A DNA stretch of 13,940 nt, from contig JAITKS010000274.1 of assembly GCA_031278315.1 (NCBI GenBank), forward strand, positions 1 through 13,940, in the 5' to 3' direction. Every line of letters starts with the position of its first letter. Position 1 is the stretch's first letter. The notes below the pieces were generated by a model. It was not told where the DNA came from. It searched no databases and was given only the letters and a program-made list of their open reading frames with translations. Positions 1-7,071 of this stretch are shown here, in pieces. The stretch is from Planctomycetaceae bacterium (GTDB taxonomy: Bacteria > Planctomycetota > Planctomycetia > Pirellulales > Thermoguttaceae). Position numbers and translations under genes: made by a program.

Positions 1-40
1 TGCCCTACGCTAATGCTGATTGCCCTTTCAGGGCGAATTC
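1..40. other. GC-richer hairpin segment at the left edge
   Basis: The first 40 bases are clearly richer in G and C than the AT-rich sequence that follows. Positions 22-26 (GCCCT) and 30-34 (AGGGC) form a perfect 5-bp stem around a 3-base loop, and TGCCCT occurs twice (1-6 and 21-26). The segment is cut by the window edge. It may be the end of a dispersed, REP-like intergenic repeat or a structure belonging to a gene further left. I see no coding evidence. Confidence 0.4.
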
Positions 41-143
41 ATAGACAATTTTTTGACTCAAAAACAAATTGTAGTTATTAAAAATTATTGCAACGTTTAT
101 TGACAATAGTTTCAATTAAAAAAAATAAAAAAAAATTTTAAAG

Positions 144-161
144 TGTAATCGGTATATTACA
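144..161 (-). terminator. possible terminator after the transporter-acyltransferase gene
   Basis: TGTAAT (144-149) and ATTACA (156-161) pair as a 6-bp stem with a 6-base loop. Read on the minus strand, a long T-rich tract follows (complement of the A-runs at about 121-136), separated from the stem by about 8 bases. The position just past the stop of the gene ending at 194 fits a terminator. The stem is short and AT-rich, so this is only a candidate. Confidence 0.3.
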
Positions 162-193
162 AAAATTTTGTCGAGACACAACACATTGCGGTT

Positions 194-2086
194 TTACTTT
201 TCGGTTTGGCTTTTGAATGTAATGATTACTTTGTTTTTTAAACGCCAAAATATATTTTTAATTTTTTTATTGTCTGAATTACAATTGTTGCTTGCACTGT
301 CTTGAAGTCCTTCAATATGACACGTAATAATCGGAATATATTCTCTGCCGTTTAAAATAGATACGCAACTCGGACTCAATTCTTTTATTTTACAATTTTG
401 AGTAAATTCTTTTTCTGTAAAAATTCCTACGATTTCGCCGTTTTTTAATGCTTCTTTCGCGGTTCTTATCGCCTCGACAATACATTTAAGATTATTCGGC
501 TGAATTTTAATCAATCCGGTTTCATCAGCACAACTCCCAAAAAAATTAGGAATCATAGATTCCACAGCAAAGAATCTCACATTTCGTTGACAAACAATAT
601 ATAACATAAAAACATTTATCAAACCAATACGGTTTGAAATCAATACCGCTCCGCCTTCTTGAGGAATATTTTCAATGCCGGCAATTTTAGGCCGATAAAT
701 AATATGCAATAAAATTCGACACGTGAAAATTATCAACGGTGCCTTAAACCAATTCGCAAGAATAATACTTACAATAATAGTAATCACACCAATAACAATC
801 CAAATAATCAAACTCGGATGCTCACAAAACATTTCAAAAAATTTCGCACTAACTAGACCAAGTCCGATAAATAATAACATCGCTGAAAAAGTCATAAAAT
901 TGTAAGCTGCAATCATACGTCCGCGTTGCGTTATCGGACTTTTCTCCTGAATATAAGCAGCCAACGGAATATCATACAAACCTGCCCACAGTCCCGCTAA
1001 CAACATCATTCCCGTTGCAAAAAGATAAGGTAACGCTAAAGGCGGACCATATCCGGCTTTGACCTCAGTTGCATAACTCGGCGTGAACCCAAGAATGAAA
1101 ATGAATAAACCCATCCCCAAAGCACCTATTGGAACTAGTCCTAATTCAATTCGTTTACCTGAAAACAATCCGCACAATACCGCTCCAATTCCAATACCAA
1201 TTGTCAACACCGCAACAAGAACAGTAATATGCTGCTGCTGAACCATAAGAAATTCTGTTGCGAATTTATCTATATTATTTTGAGCAAGAGCCGCAAGCCC
1301 CCAGAAAAAAGCCGCCGCAATCGAAACTATAAATAATTTACGATGCGAAAATAAAGCTGCAAGATCACGCCCCGTTTGCAAAAATGGATTAGACGGAAAT
1401 TTCGCATCAGGTGCAGCCGCTTTCATCTTCGGAATAAAAAAACTAGACAGCAATCCAATCATTGCTGCACCAAGAAGAATAATAGCCGTAATCCATACCC
1501 GCTCGCCGCCCGGAATACCTGTCGGAAGATTATTGTCATAAATTGTTGTCCAGAAAAAAATGTAACCTCCAAGAACTTGACCCGATACACCCGCAAGCAT
1601 CGTTAACATAGAAACAATACCATTAGCTGCCGAAATACTTGTTTCAGGAACAAGATCAGGAATTGTACCGTACTTCGACGGACTAAAAAAAGCAGCTTGA
1701 GAACCAAGCAAAAACATAATACCAAGCAAAATAATTACCTTGACCGGCATCGTTTCATAACTAGATTTCACACCAATTGCCGGACCAAGACAAATCACTC
1801 CAATCGCAACAAAAAGAAGTAACATCTCAACAAGCTTACAACAAATTATTACATTGCGGCGGCTAAATCGATCCGTAACATAACCGGCAATAGATGTCCA
1901 AAGCAAAAACGGAACTATCAAAAAAGCACCGCCAAGAAATCGAATCAAATCATCGTTAGCATATTCTTTACCAATAGGAACAAGAAGCCAACGAAATGCG
2001 TTATCATTAAATGCAACCGTAAATTGTGTAATAAGCAGAGCGATAAACCCTTTGTTCCAAAGTGATCGGGGCTTTTCTAAATTCAT
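194..2086 (-). CDS. LplT-like MFS transporter fused to a degenerate PlsC-type acyltransferase domain
   Basis: A 630-residue inner-membrane protein. Residues about 10-445 carry many hydrophobic segments typical of a 12-helix MFS carrier; the start (QFTVAFNDNAFRW, 21-33) and the TDRFSRR loop (71-77) resemble LplT, the lysophospholipid flippase. Residues about 450-600 look like a glycerolipid acyltransferase (PlsC fold), as in LplT-PlsC fusions. E. coli Aas also has an acyl-ACP synthetase domain, which is absent here. The catalytic NHx4D motif reads N-R-I-G-L-I-N (485-491), so His is Arg486 and Asp is Asn491. The FPEG motif reads F-T-E-K (556-559). Only the late IPI motif (584-586) looks normal. 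By family logic it should flip lysophospholipids inward and re-acylate them; here the second step is doubtful. The start at 2086 fits the LplT N-terminus but has no Shine-Dalgarno sequence. It lies 242 bp after the sugar kinase gene. Confidence 0.85.
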   Translation of the reverse strand: MNLEKPRSLWNKGFIALLITQFTVAFNDNAFRWLLVPIGKEYANDDLIRFLGGAFLIVPFLLWTSIAGYVTDRFSRRNVIICCKLVEMLLLFVAIGVICLGPAIGVKSSYETMPVKVIILLGIMFLLGSQAAFFSPSKYGTIPDLVPETSISAANGIVSMLTMLAGVSGQVLGGYIFFWTTIYDNNLPTGIPGGERVWITAIILLGAAMIGLLSSFFIPKMKAAAPDAKFPSNPFLQTGRDLAALFSHRKLFIVSIAAAFFWGLAALAQNNIDKFATEFLMVQQQHITVLVAVLTIGIGIGAVLCGLFSGKRIELGLVPIGALGMGLFIFILGFTPSYATEVKAGYGPPLALPYLFATGMMLLAGLWAGLYDIPLAAYIQEKSPITQRGRMIAAYNFMTFSAMLLFIGLGLVSAKFFEMFCEHPSLIIWIVIGVITIIVSIILANWFKAPLIIFTCRILLHIIYRPKIAGIENIPQEGGAVLISNRIGLINVFMLYIVCQRNVRFFAVESMIPNFFGSCADETGLIKIQPNNLKCIVEAIRTAKEALKNGEIVGIFTEKEFTQNCKIKELSPSCVSILNGREYIPIITCHIEGLQDSASNNCNSDNKKIKNIFWRLKNKVIITFKSQTEK

Positions 2087-2328
2087 AAAGATTCAATTAA
2101 ATTAAATGTTCTTTTTTTGTTGCGCAAATCTATATGCGAAATATAACAATAAACAATAACTGATAAATTAAAACGTGAACAGCTGCAATATTTCAATAAA
2201 ATATTCTACCGAATAGTTACGATAATTCTGACTAAAGATAAACATTTATATGTCAATGCAATTTTAAAAACGGTCTCGTTGTTATTCCGATTTCATATAA
2301 ATTTACAGACAAAAATTGTCTATTATTA

Positions 2329-3888
2329 TTATTCGTTACGTAAATTAATTAGCTGCGTGAAAACATTGCTTTTTTGTAACGAATTTGTCAAATTTTTATA
2401 CGTTTCATAAATTTTTTTGAATAAATTTGTATTTTCTACAATTGGACAAATCGGCTTTGCATAACGAACAGTTTTAGTGACACCGTCTCTTACGTCTTTG
2501 TAAATTCCGGCACCAACACCTGCAAAAATTGACGCTGCTACTAACGTTGCATTGGGAACTTCCAACGGCTTTATTTCCATTCCAAAAATATCAGCAATCG
2601 TTTGACACCAAATCGGTGAGGCTGTTGCTCCCCCTGTTACAGTCAATGAATCGATTTCTACATTCGCCTGTTTCATTCCTTGATACATATCATAACTTTC
2701 AATCGTAACGCCTTCGATAACGGCACGTATTATATCTGCCCGCGAGTGTATAAATCTTAATCCTATTAAAGTTCCTTGTGCCATTGCATCCCACAGCGGA
2801 TAACCTGCACCAGATAAAAACGGTAAGAATATCAACCCTCGTGAACCGGCTTTACTTTGCTGCAATAAATTTTCCATCAAGACAAATGGACTAATACCTC
2901 GTTTTAAACCTTCTTCTTTTTCTGTTGTTGCTGCGATATCACGTATCCATCGATAACATGCGGCAGCGCCCAACTGGATTCCTTCCAACTCATACAGACC
3001 AATCAAACCAGACGACGGAACCATCAATCCGGGACTTCTATTTAACTCGACTTGATTCGTTCCGACAACTAAAAGTCCGGCAGTTCCAATTGTCAGCGAC
3101 GCCCGATTCGCCTCAATTACACCGGCACCAATTGCTGCACATTGTTGATCACCTGTCGCCGCAACTAAAAGCGTACCTTCTTGTAAACCGCTGCGTTTTG
3201 ATACCTCGTCATTGACTTTACCTACTACAGTTCCGGGTGTTACAAACGGTGCAAAAAGCGAACGCGAAAAACCGAATAAATCAAAAACTCGATCAAACCA
3301 ATCAAGACGATGAATATTAATCATTCCGCTGCAACACGCATTTGTTATTTCTGTTCGCAATTCGCCGCCTAATTTATACAAAATATAATCAGCTGGAAAA
3401 ACTACTCGTTTCACCCGCGACCAAAATTCAGCTTGATGATTCTGATACCAAATAAGATTCGAAAGAGTATAAGTCGGAGTCAACGGCATACCGGTATTTT
3501 CGTAAAGTTCGGAAGCAGAAATTTTCGATCTGATAAATTCTAACTCTGAAACTCCGCGATTATCTTGCCAAATTATGAAACGGTTATTTAACAACTCGCC
3601 GTTATCATCAAGTAATCCGAAAGAAGCACGATGCGAAGCAACACTAACAGCACGAATCGATTTTGAATCAATTCCTGTTTTATGCAGCACTTCACGGCAG
3701 ACTTCATAAACGCTTGAAATTACTAATTCTGCGTCTTGTTCGACCCAATGTTCAGAAGGATAAATCGACGGATATTCACGATAAGCGTCACCTAAAGAGT
3801 TACCGTCAAAGTCGAATATCATCACGTTGACGCCGGTCGTTCCAACGTCAAATCCCATCAAATAACCAGATAAATTTACATTTGACAT
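2329..3888 (-). CDS. FGGY-family carbohydrate kinase, xylulokinase-like
   Basis: A 519-residue cytoplasmic kinase of the FGGY family, which phosphorylates sugars or polyols with ATP. Visible family marks, in order: the phosphate loop D14-V-G-T-T18; W107-Q-D-N-R111, a sugar-contact motif typical of xylulokinase-type members; the catalytic base Asp247 in TGDQQCAAIGAG; the IGTAG turn at 267-271; and the adenosine-site V-T-G-G at 417-420 followed by SPIWCQTIADI. Length is normal for the family apart from about 15 extra residues at the C-terminus. D-xylulose is the nearest guess, but FGGY substrates cannot be read safely from motifs. The start is fixed by an AAGGAG sequence 9 bases upstream. It lies 63 bp behind glycyl-tRNA synthetase on the same strand, suggesting a shared transcript but no pathway link. 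The stop TAA is followed by three more in-frame stops. Confidence 0.9.
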   Translation of the reverse strand: MSNVNLSGYLMGFDVGTTGVNVMIFDFDGNSLGDAYREYPSIYPSEHWVEQDAELVISSVYEVCREVLHKTGIDSKSIRAVSVASHRASFGLLDDNGELLNNRFIIWQDNRGVSELEFIRSKISASELYENTGMPLTPTYTLSNLIWYQNHQAEFWSRVKRVVFPADYILYKLGGELRTEITNACCSGMINIHRLDWFDRVFDLFGFSRSLFAPFVTPGTVVGKVNDEVSKRSGLQEGTLLVAATGDQQCAAIGAGVIEANRASLTIGTAGLLVVGTNQVELNRSPGLMVPSSGLIGLYELEGIQLGAAACYRWIRDIAATTEKEEGLKRGISPFVLMENLLQQSKAGSRGLIFLPFLSGAGYPLWDAMAQGTLIGLRFIHSRADIIRAVIEGVTIESYDMYQGMKQANVEIDSLTVTGGATASPIWCQTIADIFGMEIKPLEVPNATLVAASIFAGVGAGIYKDVRDGVTKTVRYAKPICPIVENTNLFKKIYETYKNLTNSLQKSNVFTQLINLRNE

Positions 3889-3897
3889 CTGAATTTT

Positions 3898-3903
3898 CTC
3901 CTT
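3898..3903 (-). promoter_or_regulatory. strong Shine-Dalgarno site of the FGGY kinase
   Basis: On the minus strand AAGGAG lies 9 bases before the ATG at 3886-3888. It is one of only two clear Shine-Dalgarno sequences in the window, and it settles the kinase start. Its presence inside a 63-bp gap suggests the kinase is translated independently of the synthetase upstream. Confidence 0.8.
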
Positions 3904-3951
3904 AAATTAATTTTCTGCAAAATAAGAAATCTTATAAATTTTTTTGTGAAT

Positions 3952-5583
3952 TTATAGTCTATTTTTTAGTTCAGTTACGAGTTCATTTTTTTTGAGCCGA
4001 ATTTGTTTTAACGAATCGCGGTCACGTAAAGTTATTGTTTCGTCTTGTAGAGTTTGACCATCTATTGTAACGCAAAAAGGAGTTCCGATTTCATCTTGTC
4101 TTCGATAGCGTCTTCCGACTGCACCTTTGTCGTCGTAAAAAGCGGAGAAGTTTTTTTTGAGTTCGCTGTAAATTTCTGTTGCTGCTTCGGGCATTCCATC
4201 TTTTTTTACTAGCGGGAAAACAGCAACTTTTATTGGTGCAATTCGCGGATGAAATTTTAGATAAACCCGCTCTTGTAATTGACCTTTTTCATCCGGTACA
4301 GAATCGACATTATACGCTTCACAAAGAAACGCTAAAGTTGCTCTGTCTGCTCCCGCTGACGGCTCGATGACATGCGGGATGTATCGTTCTTTTGTCAAGT
4401 CGTCGTAGTAAGATAGGTCTTTGCCGCTGCCTCTGTATTTCGGTTGATTATTTGGTAATTTTTCTAACACGAGCTGTTCGCCTTCTTTGACAAGTTTACC
4501 CTCAATGTGCGATCTTAAATCGAAATCTCCTCGATGTGCGATTCCTTCGAGTTCGCCGTATTCACCCTGCGGCAGAAACGGAAATTGATATTCAATATCT
4601 GCCGTTCCGCAAGAATAATGAGATAACTCATCAGCATTATGTTCGCGTAATTGTAATCTTTCGTTTGCTAATCCTAATTTGATATACCATGCGAACCGGT
4701 AATCGCGCCAATATTTATACCATTCAGCCGATTGAGAAGGATGACAAAAAAATTCAATTTCCATCTGTTCGAACTCACGGCTGCGAAAAGTAAAATTTCG
4801 CGGAGTTATTTCGTTACGAAAACTCTTACCGACTTGTGCGATTCCAAAAGGGACTCGAACTCGCATGCAGTCGCAAACATTTTTGAAATTGACAAAAATT
4901 CCTTGCGCTGTTTCTGGACGCAAGAAAGCTGCATCGTCATCGTTACCGAGAGCGCCGATTATCGTTTTGAACATCAGATTAAATTCACGCGGTTGTGTTA
5001 GAGTTCCGATATGTTTAGCGTCTGGTGCGAGTACTTCGTTGAAGTCAGGCAAAGTTGCGATTGATTGAATTGTTCCTTCCCATTTTAATGTTTCGGTATC
5101 TTTTTTTCGTAATGCGAAAAATTTTAGGGCGGCGTCTTCGAGTGCAGATTGAGTATTTTCTGTTTCGATTGTTGTAACGAAAATTCTGATTTCGGTTGAT
5201 GGTTTTCCGTCTTCGCCTCGTTTTTTAGCTGTAACAAAGCGTCCTATTACGTGATCGTACCGGTAGCGTTTTTTTGATTCACGGCAATCGACCATATAAT
5301 CGTGAAACAGGTCGTAATGACCGCTGCATTTCCAAACTTGCGGGTGCATGATAATTGAACTATCCAGACCTGTCATGTCGTAAGTTCCGGGTGCACCGTT
5401 TGAAATAACGAGTTCATTATGACTTGTTATCATATCGTTCCACCATGCGTCTTTAACGTTACGTTTAAGCAGAACGCCAAGAGGTCCGTAGTCCCAAAAA
5501 CCGTTGAGACCGCCGTAAATTTCACTTGACTGAAATAAAAATCCGCGCCGCTTACAGAGTGCGACTATCTGTTCCATTTGCAT
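3952..5583 (-). CDS. glyQS: glycine--tRNA ligase, single-chain (alpha2) type
   Basis: Charges tRNA-Gly with glycine using ATP, in the cytoplasm. The 543-residue chain is the homodimeric, eukaryote/Thermus-like GlyRS rather than the two-gene alpha2beta2 enzyme of E. coli. Class II marks are clear: GGLNGFWDYGPLG (24-36), SGHYDLFHDYMVDC (87-100), RPETAQGIF (222-230), motif 2 with FRNEITPR (255-262) and REFEQMEIEFF (269-279), motif 3 with GADRATLAF (411-419), and a C-terminal anticodon-binding domain from about 448 (APIKVAVFPLVKKDG). Nothing essential looks missing. The annotated start is MQMEQ; Met3 is an equally possible start, and neither has a Shine-Dalgarno sequence. It is the first gene of a likely two-gene unit with the FGGY kinase and faces a 428-bp divergent spacer. 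Confidence 0.97.
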   Translation of the reverse strand: MQMEQIVALCKRRGFLFQSSEIYGGLNGFWDYGPLGVLLKRNVKDAWWNDMITSHNELVISNGAPGTYDMTGLDSSIIMHPQVWKCSGHYDLFHDYMVDCRESKKRYRYDHVIGRFVTAKKRGEDGKPSTEIRIFVTTIETENTQSALEDAALKFFALRKKDTETLKWEGTIQSIATLPDFNEVLAPDAKHIGTLTQPREFNLMFKTIIGALGNDDDAAFLRPETAQGIFVNFKNVCDCMRVRVPFGIAQVGKSFRNEITPRNFTFRSREFEQMEIEFFCHPSQSAEWYKYWRDYRFAWYIKLGLANERLQLREHNADELSHYSCGTADIEYQFPFLPQGEYGELEGIAHRGDFDLRSHIEGKLVKEGEQLVLEKLPNNQPKYRGSGKDLSYYDDLTKERYIPHVIEPSAGADRATLAFLCEAYNVDSVPDEKGQLQERVYLKFHPRIAPIKVAVFPLVKKDGMPEAATEIYSELKKNFSAFYDDKGAVGRRYRRQDEIGTPFCVTIDGQTLQDETITLRDRDSLKQIRLKKNELVTELKNRL

Positions 5584-5620
5584 TATTCTTATAGGTTGTT
5601 TAATTGTTTAATTTTGTTGG

Positions 5621-5684
5621 TTATACAACTATACCGAAAATTTAAGGGCGTGATTTTACCACACAATACGTTTTATACAACTAT
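5621..5684. repeat. 12-bp direct repeat upstream of glyQS
   Basis: TTATACAACTAT occurs exactly at 5621-5632 and again at 5673-5684, 52 bp apart start to start. On the minus strand both read ATAGTTGTATAA upstream of glyQS; the distal copy overlaps the -35 of the candidate promoter. The proximal copy sits in a bulged inverted repeat (GGTTATA-CAAC-TATACC). Spacing near five helical turns would suit a paired protein-binding site, but that is inference. Confidence 0.5.
5653..5680 (-). promoter_or_regulatory. candidate sigma70-type promoter for glyQS
   Basis: On the minus strand TTGTAT (5675-5680) and TAAAAT (5653-5658) are spaced by 16 bases, about 70 bp before the glyQS start. Match to consensus is 4/6 and 5/6. 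Such matches are common in AT-rich spacers. Confidence 0.3.
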
Positions 5685-5818
5685 CAAGTGAATTGCAAAA
5701 AAATCATAAATATCATACGTTGCGAATAGTTTTTTTGTGAAGCTTGTATTCCAAAAAAATAAAAATTAATGTAATATTTCACTAGATTTTTTGCTTTCAA
5801 CTTTTTTGAGTTATAAAT

Positions 5819-5870
5819 TTGAAACGAAATTATCAATTGAAACGAATTATCATTTGAAACGAATTATCAA
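5819..5870. repeat. three tandem copies of a 17-18-bp unit
   Basis: The unit TTGAAACGAATTATCAW occurs at 5819-5836 (one extra A), 5837-5853 and 5854-5870 without gaps. Copies are nearly identical, implying recent slippage or duplication. Non-coding. Confidence 0.85.
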
Positions 5871-5907
5871 TCCCTTACCTATCAAGTCCCGCTAAAGACG
5901 ACAATTT

Positions 5908-5939
5908 ATTAACTGTATGCTTCATTAACTGTATGCTTC
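5908..5939. repeat. two perfect tandem copies of a 16-bp unit
   Basis: ATTAACTGTATGCTTC is repeated exactly at 5908-5923 and 5924-5939. It lies 38 bp after the preceding tandem repeat and is unrelated to it in sequence. Confidence 0.9.
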
Positions 5940-5964
5940 AGCTTACGGATATTGCTCCGCAGAT

Positions 5965-6000
5965 AAATTTACAAATATATTTACAAATAAATTTACAATA
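5965..6000. repeat. three tandem copies of a 12-bp AT-rich unit
   Basis: Units AAATTTACAAAT (5965-5976), ATATTTACAAAT (5977-5988) and AAATTTACAATA (5989-6000) end 11 bases before the start codon of the TatD-family gene, so they make up most of its immediate leader. Confidence 0.8.
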
Positions 6001-6011
6001 TTTTTCAAAAT

Positions 6012-6842
6012 ATGATAAAAAAAATGACAACCAATAACGTCATAACAATATTTGATACTCATGCACATTTGGATTCAAACGAATTTAATGTTGACAGAAA
6101 TTTAATGCTGTCTCATCTTGGTCAGCCGCATGAAATTGATGGTCAGTTGATTCAGGTTTCCGGCGTGATTGTTCCGGGTACAGATTTACAATCGAGCCGC
6201 AGCAGCATTGAGATTTCTTTGCTTGGTTCAGGTTTTTATTCTGCGGTTGGAATTCATCCTAATTCGGACATGCGGTTTATTGATAAAGATTGGCATGAGA
6301 TAAAAAAATTAGCGGAACGTAAAGAAGTCATTGCAATCGGCGAAACAGGACTTGATAGATATAAAAATATTACACCAATAGAAAAACAAATTGAGATTTT
6401 TTGCCGTCATATTGAATTATCGATTCATGTCAGCAAACCGATACTGATACATTGCCGCGACGCTTGGGATGACGTGCTGCCGATATTACATCGATACCGG
6501 AATTTAACCGGCGTTATACATTCGTTTAATGGAACATCTGAACAAGCGGAGGAAGTCATTGAACGCGGATTTTATATTAGTTTTGCAGGTCAGGTAACGT
6601 ATCGTAACGAAAAATTTAAAACTTTACACGAAACCGCCAAGACTATTCCCGAAGAATGTCTGTTGATTGAAACTGATTCGCCGTATTTAATTCCGCATCC
6701 GTTCAGAGGACAATTGAAAAGAAATGAACCTTCGTATGCTTTTATGGTCGCCAAAAGATTAGCTGAATTACGTCAAAGTTCGGTAGAGCATATCGCAAAA
6801 ATAACAACACAAAACGCAATAAAATTTATAAACGTAAAATAA
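6012..6842 (+). CDS. TatD-family metal-dependent hydrolase (putative 3'-5' DNase)
   Basis: A 276-residue cytoplasmic TIM-barrel hydrolase of the TatD/YcfH/YjjV family, which uses divalent metals and, where tested, trims DNA or RNA 3' ends. All expected metal ligands are visible: H17 and H19 in DTHAHLD, E111 in IGETGLD, H147 in ILIHCRD, H170 in VIHSFNGT and D222 in IETDSPYL. Length is normal for the family. Two starts are possible: Met1, or Met5 at 6024, which would give MTTNNVITIFDTHAH, closer to typical family N-termini. Neither has a Shine-Dalgarno sequence. It is the first plus-strand gene; lpxA follows after 229 bp. TatD despite its name has no role in Tat export, and the physiological substrate here is unknown. 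Confidence 0.93.
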   Translation: MIKKMTTNNVITIFDTHAHLDSNEFNVDRNLMLSHLGQPHEIDGQLIQVSGVIVPGTDLQSSRSSIEISLLGSGFYSAVGIHPNSDMRFIDKDWHEIKKLAERKEVIAIGETGLDRYKNITPIEKQIEIFCRHIELSIHVSKPILIHCRDAWDDVLPILHRYRNLTGVIHSFNGTSEQAEEVIERGFYISFAGQVTYRNEKFKTLHETAKTIPEECLLIETDSPYLIPHPFRGQLKRNEPSYAFMVAKRLAELRQSSVEHIAKITTQNAIKFINVK

Positions 6843-6855
6843 ACTGTCCGCTTTT

Positions 6856-6880
6856 GAATTGCCGGTTTGACCTGTAATTC
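6856..6880 (+). other. stem-loop 14 bp after the TatD-family gene
   Basis: Positions 6856-6866 pair with 6870-6880 (GAATTGCCGGT with ACCTGTAATTC) as an 11-position stem with one mismatch, one wobble and a 3-base loop. There is no U-tract directly after it; a T-run starts only about 15 bases later. It may be a weak terminator, a 3'-end-stabilising hairpin or a processing signal. Confidence 0.4.
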
Positions 6881-6963
6881 ATAGCACGATACATATTCTT
6901 TTTGAAATATTAAAAAAAAATTAAAAAGTGGTCTTTCATTAGTTGTTAAAATTTTGTATTGTT

Positions 6964-7028
6964 CGCAAAGTAATCGAGAGATTACTTTGTGTGGAAGTTG
7001 CCGATTATGCTATTTTGTGTGACGGCAA
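6964..7028 (+). promoter_or_regulatory. two consecutive hairpins in the lpxA leader
   Basis: CAAAGTAATC (6966-6975) pairs perfectly with GATTACTTTG (6980-6989) around a GAGA loop, a stable GNRA-type tetraloop; two outer pairs (one wobble) extend the stem to 6964-6991. A second hairpin, TTGCCG (6998-7003) with CGGCAA (7023-7028), follows. No U-run follows either, so they are not simple terminators. They lie 44-108 bases before the lpxA start, which lacks a Shine-Dalgarno sequence. A leader RNA structure controlling stability or translation is plausible but unproven. Confidence 0.5.
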
Positions 7029-7071
7029 TGAACCGGAAATTAAGTGTGAACCGTCCTTAAAACTTTAATCA

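Larger units (their letters stand above)
5584..6011. other. 428-bp divergent spacer between glyQS and the TatD-family gene
   Basis: No convincing gene on either strand. The half nearest glyQS holds a candidate minus-strand promoter and a 12-bp direct repeat; the half nearest the TatD gene holds three different short tandem repeats. The promoter of the plus-strand gene must lie here, but I cannot single one out in DNA this AT-rich. Confidence 0.7.

Noticed and set aside
2187..2205. Perfect AATATTT/AAATATT hairpin between the kinase and the transporter fusion.
   Set aside because: Entirely A/T, with no T-tract after it in the minus direction; too weak to call a terminator.
2251..2256. Perfect minus-strand TTGACA upstream of the transporter fusion gene.
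   Set aside because: No -10-like hexamer at 15-19 bases from it.
4850..4876. GGGACTCGAACTCGC string resembling the reverse complement of a tRNA T-arm.
   Set aside because: It lies inside the glyQS coding frame at a conserved segment (RVRVPFGIAQ), and no acceptor or anticodon stem can be built around it.
6943..7068. 41-codon open frame in front of lpxA, in the same frame.
   Set aside because: It has only non-ATG starts, no Shine-Dalgarno site and no recognisable family; a stretch of this size is expected by chance. Kept only as a side note to the leader hairpins.
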